Positions 17,454 through 26,104 of a stretch of 64,000 nt of DNA are shown in pieces. The position numbers and the translations under genes were made by a program. The notes beneath the pieces were generated by a model, which saw nothing but the letters and a program-made list of their open reading frames with translations, was not told the origin of the DNA and searched no databases. The number at the start of each line of letters is the position of its first letter. The first letter of the stretch is position 1. Source of the stretch: JAUMBM01 sp964441755 (GTDB taxonomy: Bacteria; Bacteroidota; Bacteroidia; Chitinophagales; Saprospiraceae); the NCBI GenBank assembly GCA_964441755.1, contig CAYTVG010000010.1, positions 85,394 through 149,393 of the forward strand, given 5' to 3'.

Positions 17454-19748
17454 TCAGTTCCGGCGCCTCTCCATCTCCAGAATCTGTAATCTCGTTTTGG
17501 CATAATTTTCCTGTACGTTGCGAATGATTTCCTGCCGATAGGCCTGATCGTTGAAAAGCTTGTACAAGCCGGCATGCTGATTGATATCATAGCCTCTCGC
17601 GCGATAAGTATCCTGCAGGAGCATGATAGCTTCTTCTACCTGTGCCGCATCGATAGCTATTGGCATACTGCCTTCGATATACGCGCTGTGAGAGAGCGGC
17701 TGCGGTTCGACGGCAGGAGGCGCCATGGGCTTACCTGACTCCAGCGCTGCCAGCCGCTGGTTGAGGGAAGAAAAGTCATTTCTCAAAGCGGCCACCTCTT
17801 GGTTCAATTTTTCGATTTCGCTCTGCTGCTTTTCTACCAGACTTGCTATTTCATTGTTATTTAAGCCGATCGCCATATTGACATAGGACAATCGACTGGC
17901 AGCAGGTGCTGCAGACCAAGCCACCCCTACTATCTGGCGGTACTCGCCGGGCGTGATCTGTTGTGGTGATACTGCTCTGCCGACACCGTCGTTGTATCCG
18001 GAAGGCAGGATATAATCACCAATATTCACCTGACCGCGCACTTTTACAGGAATCTGCCCCATAAAGGCTACTTTTTCAAAGCTGGCACTTTCACCTTCTG
18101 CGGGCATATTACCCAATACGGCCGGGTTGGTAGATATGACCAGTAACTGGCTTGCGCCGTCGTCGGTACGCTTGCTGATCAGACCACCCTTTACGCCAAC
18201 GATATCGCCGGGCGTCATTGTTTCGGCAGGCATGCGGCGCTCCAGCCACTCCGCATAATCGGCTGAGCCGGATTGATAGGTGACGCCCAGATTGGCATAG
18301 GCAAATGCCTGATAAGCCGCCAGGTTGGCAGCAGCTACCACTTCATCTGCTACAGCAATGGCCACTACGGAAGGTTCCGGAGGGCACACGACAGCTCCCA
18401 GACCGGCACAAGAGTTGGGCAAAGCGGATAGCCCGATATTGACGCCTCCGGCTACTACCTCGGCACTCAGGATAGCTGTTTCAACAATATACTCCGGGCT
18501 GGAGGCCACTTCAGAGGAAGTCTGGCCCTCAATACGTCCCCGAGCATTGTTGTTTTTATCAAAAAAGGTGATAAAGTTATTGTTGCCATTGGGTGTTTCA
18601 GCGTCCACTTTTAAGGCCATGGCCTGCTGGCTACCCTCCACCCTGAATGGATAGGCATCGTAAGAGTCGTCGCCGCCACCCACTGAGGCTCTGACGGTAA
18701 CCCGTCCGTTCAAATCGGTGATGTTATTGACCGTTAGTTTTCCGGCGCTGGTAAGGGTTCCGCCTACCGTACTATTACCCGCTGTAGCACTATTGCCGCC
18801 CACGTTCAGGTTTTTCTCAATACCTACACCTCCTTCAACGATGACTGCACCATTGTCCTTGGTAGTAGACTCCTGGGTATTGCTGAAAGTAGCCGTGCCG
18901 TTTACGCCCAGCGTCCCACCTACGGTGCTGCTACCTATCACGGCACTGTTGCCACCTACATTGATATTTTTTTCAACGCCCACACCCCCCTCTACGATGA
19001 GTGTCCCGTTATCTTTGGTAGTAGACTGTGTGGTATTATTCAGGCGGGCTATCCCCCCGGCAGTGAGATCATTGGCAATATTGGCATTGTTGCCAACATT
19101 GACGTTGCGGCCGACGATGGCATCGCGGCCCGTAAAGATATCAATGCCAACGCTGAGTGAATTGCCTATATTGACGTCCCCTGCGGCCGTAATGCGCATT
19201 CGCTCAATGTTGCTGGTTTTAAACACCAAATCTTTGGAATCCAGCGTACCCAGGAAGTGGGGTCCCGGAATCGTCAGATCATTACCGTTAGCTTTCCAGA
19301 ATGGCGATGTTTTTTCAGTGCCTTCCTCTTCAGCAAGGCTACCTGCCGTGAGCGCGTGATAGGCGTAAGGCACAGCCAATAGTTGGGTTGCACCCAGTGA
19401 GCTGTAGTTTTCACCTCCGTCTTCATCAAGTCCAATTTCCAACCAAATCTGCTCGGTACTCCAGGGTAAGCGACTAAAATCGCCACCTTGTACTTCACCT
19501 CCACCCATCACCAGATTGAATAGCCCGGCATCACCTGTATTCACCCGGTGTACTTCTCTGTATCCCACTTTCCCGTCAGCAGCCCCTAGTCGGAAGGTAG
19601 CCTGAAGGGAGATGGTGCGGTTTGTGAGAGCCTCGCCGTCCTGATTGCGGGCAACAGCCTGATAGTTCATACCCCAACGCAGGGATTCCTGTGCCTGTAC
19701 AGCACCCCAACTGACCAACAGGAACAGCATTATTGATAAATACTTCAT
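17454..19748 (-). CDS. Exported tail-fibre-like repeat protein with C-terminal chaperone-like domain
   Basis: A 764-residue protein with a signal peptide (MKYLSIMLFL ... AVQAQ). Residues 25-130 form a domain common to Bacteroidota surface proteins (MNYQAVARNQDGEAL ... LLAVPYAYHA). Residues 150-345 are rich in short N/G/V repeats typical of a beta-helix or trimeric fibre, including two tandem 51-residue units (STTKDNGxxIVEGGVGxEKNxNVGGNS, from about residue 238). Near residue 495, SGSADYAEWLERR begins a domain like the intramolecular chaperone ends of phage tail spikes (SADYAE motif). A coiled coil (about 630-665) and a Pro-rich linker follow. It is likely an adhesin or surface fibre; no phage genes are nearby. 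No T9SS sorting domain is seen at its end. Confidence 0.7.
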   Translation of the reverse strand: MKYLSIMLFLLVSWGAVQAQESLRWGMNYQAVARNQDGEALTNRTISLQATFRLGAADGKVGYREVHRVNTGDAGLFNLVMGGGEVQGGDFSRLPWSTEQIWLEIGLDEDGGENYSSLGATQLLAVPYAYHALTAGSLAEEEGTEKTSPFWKANGNDLTIPGPHFLGTLDSKDLVFKTSNIERMRITAAGDVNIGNSLSVGIDIFTGRDAIVGRNVNVGNNANIANDLTAGGIARLNNTTQSTTKDNGTLIVEGGVGVEKNINVGGNSAVIGSSTVGGTLGVNGTATFSNTQESTTKDNGAVIVEGGVGIEKNLNVGGNSATAGNSTVGGTLTSAGKLTVNNITDLNGRVTVRASVGGGDDSYDAYPFRVEGSQQAMALKVDAETPNGNNNFITFFDKNNNARGRIEGQTSSEVASSPEYIVETAILSAEVVAGGVNIGLSALPNSCAGLGAVVCPPEPSVVAIAVADEVVAAANLAAYQAFAYANLGVTYQSGSADYAEWLERRMPAETMTPGDIVGVKGGLISKRTDDGASQLLVISTNPAVLGNMPAEGESASFEKVAFMGQIPVKVRGQVNIGDYILPSGYNDGVGRAVSPQQITPGEYRQIVGVAWSAAPAASRLSYVNMAIGLNNNEIASLVEKQQSEIEKLNQEVAALRNDFSSLNQRLAALESGKPMAPPAVEPQPLSHSAYIEGSMPIAIDAAQVEEAIMLLQDTYRARGYDINQHAGLYKLFNDQAYRQEIIRNVQENYAKTRLQILEMERRRN

Positions 19749-19781
19749 TGAGTTAGATTTTTGATTTTTTGTAATTTTTAA

Positions 19782-20294
19782 CTACTGCTTGATAATCTGT
19801 GCACTACCCATCACTTCTTTCTGCTGGTTACGTGCTACCAGCCAGTAATGGCCGGCCGGCTCGCCGCTCAGGTCTATTACCTGCCCTCCATCGTTGGCGG
19901 GTAACAGCCCCGACCACAACAGGCGGCCCTGGCTGTCGAATACCTGCAGCAGGGCCGGCTCTGTGAGACCGGTCGTGCTAACCGCCACCGTACTTTGAGC
20001 GGGAACGGGGAAAACTTGCCAGACGAAGGCTGGCGAAAAAGACGGTTCGATAAAATCAGGCAGTACGGCTGCCTGAGAGATTACCTGCAGCCGGGCTTGG
20101 TGAAAGCCTTCGGTAAGACGCCCCTGAGTGCTATTGCGGTCGAGCACGGAGGTTTCGCCCAATGTCCATGACAATTGCACATCGCCGGAGCGAATGTCCG
20201 TGCCGGCACTGCCTAGCGCGGTTCTTTCCAGAGACTGTCCGTGCAGGATTACTCCCGGGCACGACAGTCCCATTACAATGAAAATGTACTTCAT
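19782..20294 (-). CDS. Small exported protein with T9SS type A sorting domain
   Basis: A 170-residue protein with a signal peptide (MKYIFIVMGL ... ILHGQ). Residues 25-70 contain a beta-rich region (GDVQLSWTLGETSVLDR, LTEGFHQ) frequent at the start of Bacteroidota exported proteins. The C-terminal 80 residues (VFPVPAQSTVAVS, LLQVFDSQGRLLWS, AGHYWLVARNQQ, SAQIIKQ) match the type A T9SS sorting domain, which is cleaved after export. With such a short body it may act as a companion of the fibre-like protein encoded 33 bp downstream, with which it is probably co-transcribed. Confidence 0.75.
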   Translation of the reverse strand: MKYIFIVMGLSCPGVILHGQSLERTALGSAGTDIRSGDVQLSWTLGETSVLDRNSTQGRLTEGFHQARLQVISQAAVLPDFIEPSFSPAFVWQVFPVPAQSTVAVSTTGLTEPALLQVFDSQGRLLWSGLLPANDGGQVIDLSGEPAGHYWLVARNQQKEVMGSAQIIKQ

Positions 20295-20990
20295 CGTTAC
20301 CTTTTATTTGGTGAAAAAATTTAGGATTTACGCTAATAAGACAGGTTTAGCACATGTGTATTGAGCAGGGACTTGGATTGTACTGGCCAAAACAACACAT
20401 TGATCACCGGAGTAATCAACCAAAAAATTTAGATTGTTAATACGATTTACCCCATGGATGAATCTTTGCAAAACAGCTATTCGCTGCTGGCCGGACGGCC
20501 AGGCAGGTAGATCGACCTACTTAATCAGGCATTGGATTGGGATGGGAGAAGCCGCCCGGGCTGATAGGGAACGAGCTTAGCTTACAACTGCAAGCATCGC
20601 TTGTCGGTCACTACAAAGGTTAGTAATTATGGACATTGGAAGCCGATTACGGAGGTTACAAATCATCAATCGGCGTTACAATTCTTTAAAATCTTGTGAA
20701 AGCAAGCGCTATTGTATCAACTACGGACACTTCATACCCCGGGTATAGTCCGGGCAGGTATCTTTACCTACACAGTGCGCGCTACACCCCCGCCCCGGAC
20801 TGAATGCAATACGATACGGTAAAAAACAGCCCGAACAACTTATGATACTGAATGCAGTTAGTCTCGACAACTGCTTCAGCCTATATAGATGCGATTGGAA
20901 TGGATAAAACTTTCCCAGCCGGGAGCTTATACACCGCCACCCGATTTTCGGAAAACATACAACTTTCTAAAAACCAACTAATCAGGTATT
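20295..20990. other. Long intergenic region of 696 bp
   Basis: No open frame here looks coding and no tRNA, rRNA or riboswitch fold was recognised. It lies on the minus-strand side between hscA and the T9SS/fibre pair. A short palindrome ATACCCCGGGTAT occupies 20734-20746. Near-consensus promoter sequences exist (AATCTTTG at 20461-20468 on the plus strand, TAACCTTTG around 20613-20621 on the minus strand), none convincing. Confidence 0.4.
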
Positions 20991-22865
20991 TTAGATGATA
21001 CCCAGACCGCCCGTAGACTTGAGCGCTGCAGCCACATTGACATCGAAAGCCTTCTCTGCCAGTGGATTGCTGAAAGTATTGAGGGCATCGATCGCCTGGT
21101 GGATGGCATCTTTATCATCTCCTTCCACTGCCTGTTGCAGGGCGGTGGCCAAACCGTTGAGGGTGCTCACCTCTTCGGCTGTCATCCAGTTGCCGTTTTG
21201 CTCTACAAATTTTTCGGCTGACAGCAGGATGCTGCGGGCCTCATTGCGGGCTTCCAACAGGCTGCGGACGGCCATATCTTCGCCGGCATGCTGTATAGAT
21301 TCCAGCAGCATGCGCGCCATTTCTTCTTCGCTGATACCGTACTGTGATTTGATGACGATCTCCTGCTCGACGCCGGAGCGCAGTTCCTGCGCTTTCACCT
21401 TGAGAATGCCGTCGGCATCGATGTAAAAATGCACCTCTATCTTTGGCAGGCCGGCTGCCATGGGCGGGATGCCGGTGAGGATAAATTCACCCAGCTTGCG
21501 GTTGTGCTCTACGAGATCTCTTTCGCCCTGATAGACGGCGATTTTGAGCTTCGTCTGTCCGTCGACCGAAGTTGTGTATTTGCGGCCCACCTTGGCCGGG
21601 ACTTTGGCATTGCGGGGGATGATAACGTCCATGAGTCCACCCACCGTTTCAATACCCAGTGAGAGAGGCGTAATGTCGAGCAGCAGAATATCCTTTTGAT
21701 TGCCGGCCAGCACATCGGCCTGAATGGCTGCGCCCAGGGCCACGACTTCGTCGGGATTGAGCTTGTCGTAGGGGGTGCTTCCAAAAAAAGCGGCTACCGC
21801 CTCCTTGATGACGGGCATGCGCGTAGAACCCCCTACCAGCACCACATGGTCAATCTGGCTGACTGTCAGGCCGGCATCGCGCAGCGCCTGTCGGCAGGCC
21901 TGCAGCGTTTTTTCGACCAGCGGCTGCGCCAGCTGGTCGAAGAGCTCGCGGCTGAGCGAGCAACTTACGCCATTGATTTCTGTGGTAAAAAGCCCATGGC
22001 TGCTGAGCTGCTTTTTAGCCTCCTCCGCCGCGAGGCGTATGCGCTGGCTGAGCGACTTATCGGCAGCGACTGCTGCCGGCTCCCAGCCATAGGTCGCCAT
22101 CCAGTGGTCGATGATGAGGCGGTCAAAATCATCTCCCCCCAGAAAGGTATCGCCGTTGGTGGCCAGCACTTCGAAGATTCCTTGCTGTATGGAGAGGATA
22201 GAAATGTCGAAAGTGCCTCCGCCGAGGTCGTAGACAGCGATGAGCTGGTCATCAGCATCTGCCTGCAGGCCGAGGCCGTAGGCGAGGCTTGCAGCCGTGG
22301 GCTCATTGACGATGCGGAGCACGTCGAGGCCTGCCAGCTTGCCCGCATCGCGGGTAGCCTGGCGCTGGGCGTCATTGAAGTAAGCGGGCACCGTGATAAC
22401 TGCTTTTTCAACGCTTGCCCCCAGTTGGCCCTCAATGCGCTTTTTGAGTGCCTTGAGGATTTCAGCAGAGAGTTCCACAGGTGTAAACCAGCTATTTTTC
22501 ACCCGCACTTTTACCAGGCTGTCAGCGTCTTCGTCGATGATCTGGTAGCCGAAATACGCCTGCTGCGACTGCAGGTCCTTGTAGGATTTGCCCATCAGGC
22601 GTTTGACCGAATAGATGGTATTGGCCGGATCCTCAATGAGCTTTTCTTTGGCCGTTTCGCCAACCTCTACTTTACCCGATTCGGTAAAATGCACCACTGA
22701 AGGCATGAGGGTACTTTTGCCGTCGGCATCGCGCACTGCTACTGGTTGTCCGTCAACGATATAGGCGACCAGGCTGTTGGTGGTACCCAGGTCGATGCCG
22801 ATAATCATTTCTTTTTCCGGCTGCGCTACGTTGCCGGATTTCATATCTATGGAGATCTTTGCCAT
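20991..22865 (-). CDS. hscA: Hsp70 chaperone, HscA-like
   Basis: A 624-residue Hsp70. The ATPase domain shows IGIDLGTTNS, the AVITVPAYFNDAQRQATRDAG motif, VYDLGGGTFDIS and VVLVGGSTRMP; the substrate-binding domain starts at LLLDITPLSLGIETVGG. It has about 20 extra residues before the first ATPase strand, a short helical lid and no acidic GP/EEVD-type tail of DnaK. The overall form, with sequence such as FGYQIIDEDADSLVKVRVK, resembles the HscA-type second Hsp70 used in Fe-S cluster assembly. No hscB, iscU or fdx genes are adjacent, so the HscA label is probable and not certain; it is clearly an Hsp70. Confidence 0.75.
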   Translation of the reverse strand: MAKISIDMKSGNVAQPEKEMIIGIDLGTTNSLVAYIVDGQPVAVRDADGKSTLMPSVVHFTESGKVEVGETAKEKLIEDPANTIYSVKRLMGKSYKDLQSQQAYFGYQIIDEDADSLVKVRVKNSWFTPVELSAEILKALKKRIEGQLGASVEKAVITVPAYFNDAQRQATRDAGKLAGLDVLRIVNEPTAASLAYGLGLQADADDQLIAVYDLGGGTFDISILSIQQGIFEVLATNGDTFLGGDDFDRLIIDHWMATYGWEPAAVAADKSLSQRIRLAAEEAKKQLSSHGLFTTEINGVSCSLSRELFDQLAQPLVEKTLQACRQALRDAGLTVSQIDHVVLVGGSTRMPVIKEAVAAFFGSTPYDKLNPDEVVALGAAIQADVLAGNQKDILLLDITPLSLGIETVGGLMDVIIPRNAKVPAKVGRKYTTSVDGQTKLKIAVYQGERDLVEHNRKLGEFILTGIPPMAAGLPKIEVHFYIDADGILKVKAQELRSGVEQEIVIKSQYGISEEEMARMLLESIQHAGEDMAVRSLLEARNEARSILLSAEKFVEQNGNWMTAEEVSTLNGLATALQQAVEGDDKDAIHQAIDALNTFSNPLAEKAFDVNVAAALKSTGGLGII

Positions 22866-22983
22866 GGACTAACTGAAGTTCAAGTACCTAAATGAGGCTG
22901 CTGCAAGGCATATTAGCACTTGCACCAGTCTTCTGTACACAATGAACAGATGTTTTGGTAAAAGTGTTTTTGCCGGATGCCAG

Positions 22984-23057
22984 TTCAGGCCCATATTTGG
23001 CGGCAGGTGCCGCCAAATATGGGCCTGAAGTAGGGGCTTTTTTTCAAAAAAACCCCA
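22984..23057. terminator. Paired hairpins: 22-bp perfect stem plus T/A-tract hairpin
   Basis: The arm 22984-23005 (begins TTCAGGCCCATATTTGG) pairs perfectly over 22 bp with 23008-23029, leaving only GG between the arms. Adjacent, GGGGC followed by T7, then A7 and CCCC (23034-23057) forms a second palindrome. It separates two minus-strand genes, the exported protein ending at 23064 and hscA. Confidence 0.7.
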
Positions 23058-23063
23058 AGCGGC

Positions 23064-23996
23064 TTAGAGCAGGCGAAAATAGCTAAATACGGGGATAGGT
23101 ATAAAAAATTCTGTTGCTGAAAGGGGCAGCGCCATCAGTCCCAGATCGAAGCGACTGCGCCCGACCATGCGGGAATACATGAGTGAAGGGATGAAACCCG
23201 AGTCTACGGAGCCGGCATAGTGCATGAGGTCGCCGTAGACGCGGCTGCGGGAATTGATGCGGTAGCTGCCGCCGAGACTGACGAGGCCCGCCTGGTCATC
23301 GTTGCTCCACAGAAAGACCCGCCCCAGGCTGAGGTTGAGGTAACGCTCGCGTTGACCCATAGTGAGGATACCGTTGAAATTAGTGAGATTGAGGATATCC
23401 GGTATGAGAAAATTGGCCTGCTGGGCTGTTACGCCCATCCGCAGGAAGGGCTTGAGTTCAAAGACTGCCTTGGCCCTGAAGTTCAGGATGACCGGCAACA
23501 CGAACCCTGTACCTACCGATACGTGCTTGCCGATGGCAAAATCTATTTGGTTGTATAAGACCATTGTGTTGCGGTAGACTTTATTGCGCTCTGGCAGAAA
23601 GCCGGTGGGGATGACAAACAGGTCCTCGCCCCCCATATACTGCACTTGGTCGCGCACGGCTACTTTGATGACGGGCGGAGCGGGCTCGCCTGCGAGGCGC
23701 TCGCCCTGCAGGCCAAGAAAGGCAACCTCTCCCAGGGCGAAAGGAATAATCTGCCGGTTGCTGCTCATTTCAAAAGAAAGCTCAGTGCCTGATATGCCTA
23801 TGGCGCGGCCGACGATTTTGTCGCCCCGCTGCGTATGCAGCACGTGTACCTGTGTCGTATCTCCCCAGACAATCTTGTTGCTGATAACCGTCTGCGCCTG
23901 CAGGCTGCCGGCCAGTAAAAAAAGGCAAAGGAAGATAACAGCAGACAGCAGGCTGTTGCTGCGGGAAAGTAGTAAGCACTCCAAATGCTTTGTCAT
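23064..23996 (-). CDS. Exported outer-membrane-type protein of unknown function
   Basis: A 310-residue protein with a signal peptide (hydrophobic VIFLCLFLLAGSLQAQ after a 20-residue polar N-region). A small beta-rich N-terminal part (HTQRGDKIVGRAIGISGTELSF) could be an Sm- or Ig-like domain. The remaining about 200 residues alternate polar and hydrophobic residues with frequent aromatic girdle positions (YNQIDFAIGKHVSVGTGFVLPVI, YLNLSLGRVFLWS) and end in FSYFRLL with an aromatic near the C-terminus, as in outer-membrane beta-barrels. Function unknown. It is monocistronic between paired hairpins and a divergent YhhQ gene. Confidence 0.65.
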   Translation of the reverse strand: MTKHLECLLLSRSNSLLSAVIFLCLFLLAGSLQAQTVISNKIVWGDTTQVHVLHTQRGDKIVGRAIGISGTELSFEMSSNRQIIPFALGEVAFLGLQGERLAGEPAPPVIKVAVRDQVQYMGGEDLFVIPTGFLPERNKVYRNTMVLYNQIDFAIGKHVSVGTGFVLPVILNFRAKAVFELKPFLRMGVTAQQANFLIPDILNLTNFNGILTMGQRERYLNLSLGRVFLWSNDDQAGLVSLGGSYRINSRSRVYGDLMHYAGSVDSGFIPSLMYSRMVGRSRFDLGLMALPLSATEFFIPIPVFSYFRLL

Positions 23997-24127
23997 AAAT
24001 GAAGTATTATGTCAGTGAAACCAAGTTTGCCCTGTCAGTTGTTTCGGGAATACAGCTTTATTGAGCCCGAAAGTAAACCTATCTGATGAAATTTTGTATT
24101 AATTTCCAATAACTTTAGAAAGAACCG

Positions 24128-25021
24128 ATGCACAATTCCAGTCATCCCTCATCAGAGCAGGGTTCCGCTCAACATACAGAGACAGCCACAGCGGGTCCCG
24201 GGGTTGGGTCGCTGTTTCCGGAATGGTCATCCGGTGATATTAAGAGCCATAAGCCCAGCTTTTTGTTCTTTGTATTGGGCGGCTTTTTCATTGCCAACGC
24301 GCTGGTAGCAGAATTCATTGGCGTCAAAATTTTTGCGCTCGAAGATACTTTTGGCTGGAAGCCCTTCGACCTGCAGCTTTTTGGCCAGCCGGGAGCCCTG
24401 CAGTTTTCTGCAGGTGTGCTCTTGTGGCCGATTGTGTTTGTGATGACGGATATCATCAACGAGTACTATGGCAAGCGTGGCATACGTATGTTGACCTTCC
24501 TGACGATGGGACTGATTGTCTATGCCTTTGTCATGGTTTTTCTGGCCATACAGCTGGCGCCTGCCAGTTGGTGGGTAGGGCAAAATGCAGCACAGGGAGT
24601 GCCTGATATGCAGGCTGCCTTCGGGGCTGTCTTCGGGCAGGGATTGTTGATCATCGTCGGATCAGTGGCTGCTTTTTTGCTGGCGCAACTAGTAGATGTT
24701 ATCTCTTTCCATCGGATCAAAGCACTGACGGGCGAGCGTATGATCTGGCTTCGGGCCACCGGCTCTACGGTGGTCTCGCAACTGGTCGACAGTCTGGTTG
24801 TGCTGTATATTGCCTTCAAACTGGGACCATCACTGGTGGGCAATATTGAGCCCTGGAGCTGGAATCAGTTATTGGCTGTAGCCAGCATACAATATGCCTA
24901 TAAGTTTTCGCTGGCATTGCTGCTCACGCCGGTGGTCTACTTTATGCACGGCTTCATGGACCGCTACTTAGGCGAAGAGCTGGCAGCCAAGATGAAAGCG
25001 GCAGCGAGTAGTTGGAATTAA
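24128..25021 (+). CDS. yhhQ: Queuosine precursor transporter (YhhQ/VUT family)
   Basis: A 297-residue integral membrane protein with about six helices after a 40-residue polar N-terminus. Signatures of the YhhQ (DUF165) family: ANALVAEFIGVKIF, WPIVFVMTDIINEYYGKRGIR, QLVDVISFHRIKALTGERMIWLR and GSTVVSQLVDSLVVLYIAF. It imports preQ0, preQ1 or queuine for tRNA queuosine formation. No preQ1 riboswitch is recognisable upstream. A TAACTTTA sequence (24110-24117) close to the ATG resembles a -7 box. It stands alone; the residue count is slightly above the family norm because of the N-terminal extension. Confidence 0.88.
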   Translation: MHNSSHPSSEQGSAQHTETATAGPGVGSLFPEWSSGDIKSHKPSFLFFVLGGFFIANALVAEFIGVKIFALEDTFGWKPFDLQLFGQPGALQFSAGVLLWPIVFVMTDIINEYYGKRGIRMLTFLTMGLIVYAFVMVFLAIQLAPASWWVGQNAAQGVPDMQAAFGAVFGQGLLIIVGSVAAFLLAQLVDVISFHRIKALTGERMIWLRATGSTVVSQLVDSLVVLYIAFKLGPSLVGNIEPWSWNQLLAVASIQYAYKFSLALLLTPVVYFMHGFMDRYLGEELAAKMKAAASSWN

Positions 25022-25122
25022 CCCAGCCTGTTTGGGCAGCTGAAGTTGCCTGCATAAGCTGTCAGAAGCACTTTTACAGCAAGCTGTCAGTACCGGGTAC
25101 ACACTTTACCGCCAAAACAGCT

Positions 25123-25130
25123 TACCTTTG
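25123..25130 (+). promoter_or_regulatory. Putative -7 box TACCTTTG for ctlX
   Basis: Exact TAnnTTTG match, 23 bp upstream of the ATG. No TTG at the -33 spacing. Confidence 0.4.
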
Positions 25131-25153
25131 CAGTTCAACAGAACGCAACAGTT

Positions 25154-26083
25154 ATGGCTTTCCAGATAAGTGATACCCTCCTCATGGTGCGCCCTGCTCA
25201 CTTCGGTTTCAACGAAGAGACTGCGGCCTCCAACGCATTTCAGACCAAAAACTCTCTGCTGTCCAATGAGGAAATCAGTCGCCTGGCCTTGGCCGAGTTC
25301 GATGCTTTTGTAGAAAAGCTCCGCGCTGCCGGCATCCGTGTACTGGTTGTTGAGGACACCCCCAGCCCGCTCAAAACGGATGCAGTTTTTCCCAACAACT
25401 GGATTACCACGCACAGCGATGGTGTTGTAATCACTTATCCTATGTACTCGCCTATGCGCCGCCTCGAGCGCCGTCGCGATATCATCGATCAGCTTTCAGC
25501 GTCTTTTGTGGTCACCAATTGGCTGCGGCTCGAACAGCATGAAGCTGAACAGGTTTACCTCGAAGGCACAGGCAGCATGATACTCGATCGCACCAACCAC
25601 ATCGTCTATGCCTGTCGAAGTGTGCGCACGGACGAACAGCTGCTGCGCGAGTTTGCCGACGGTATGCGCTATCGAACAGTCGTTTTCGATGCCATCGATC
25701 CCGCGGGTATGCCCATTTACCATACCAATGTGATGATGGCCGTGGCGGATACTTTTGCGATCATCTGCCTCGATAGTATCACCAACGAGGCCGAGCGCGA
25801 GGAAGTCATCCACAGCCTGCAATCTACCGACAAGGAGATTATCCCTATTTCTTACGACCAGATGATGCACTATGCCGGCAATATGTTGCAGGTGCGCAAT
25901 GATCAGGGGGCGTCCTTTCTGGTCATGTCGCAGCAGGCATACCAGTCGCTGCAACCTGCGCAACTGGAGGCTATTCAGCATCACTCTCATATCCTGTACA
26001 GCGACCTGCAGACCATCGAAAAATACGGCGGCGGCAGCGCTCGCTGTATGCTGGCAGAAATTTTTCTGCCGGGCAAGGACTAG
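25154..26083 (+). CDS. ctlX: CtlX-type guanidino/citrulline hydrolase (amidinotransferase fold)
   Basis: A 309-residue member of the arginine deiminase/amidinotransferase superfamily. Visible features are FPNNWITTHSDG near residue 80, a substrate loop with EGTGSMILDR, the catalytic His in IYHTNVMMAV and the catalytic Cys298 in GGGSARCMLAEIF near the C-terminus. This layout corresponds to the citrulline-utilisation hydrolase (CtlX) group common in Bacteroidota. It likely cleaves a guanidino or ureido compound such as citrulline or arginine in the cytoplasm; the exact substrate is inference. It stands alone with its own -7 box. Confidence 0.8.
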   Translation: MAFQISDTLLMVRPAHFGFNEETAASNAFQTKNSLLSNEEISRLALAEFDAFVEKLRAAGIRVLVVEDTPSPLKTDAVFPNNWITTHSDGVVITYPMYSPMRRLERRRDIIDQLSASFVVTNWLRLEQHEAEQVYLEGTGSMILDRTNHIVYACRSVRTDEQLLREFADGMRYRTVVFDAIDPAGMPIYHTNVMMAVADTFAIICLDSITNEAEREEVIHSLQSTDKEIIPISYDQMMHYAGNMLQVRNDQGASFLVMSQQAYQSLQPAQLEAIQHHSHILYSDLQTIEKYGGGSARCMLAEIFLPGKD

Positions 26084-26104
26084 GTATTTGTTCTTAAGCA
26101 ACCA

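Noticed and set aside
17454..19748. Prophage remnant because of the tail-spike-like domain
   Set aside because: No capsid, portal, integrase or lysis genes nearby, and the protein has a signal peptide and a Bacteroidota export-type N-terminal domain.
21696..22700. Open frame of 334 codons on the plus strand within hscA
   Set aside because: Mirror frame of a conserved Hsp70 gene; no motif or start context of its own.
20991..22865. Calling the Hsp70 the main DnaK
   Set aside because: It lacks a DnaK-type tail, has an N-terminal extension and stands without dnaJ or grpE. An HscA-like role is more probable, although the distinction is not absolute.
24000..24127. preQ1 riboswitch upstream of the queuosine precursor transporter
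   Set aside because: No preQ1-I hairpin with the A-rich tail or other class pattern was found in the short leader.
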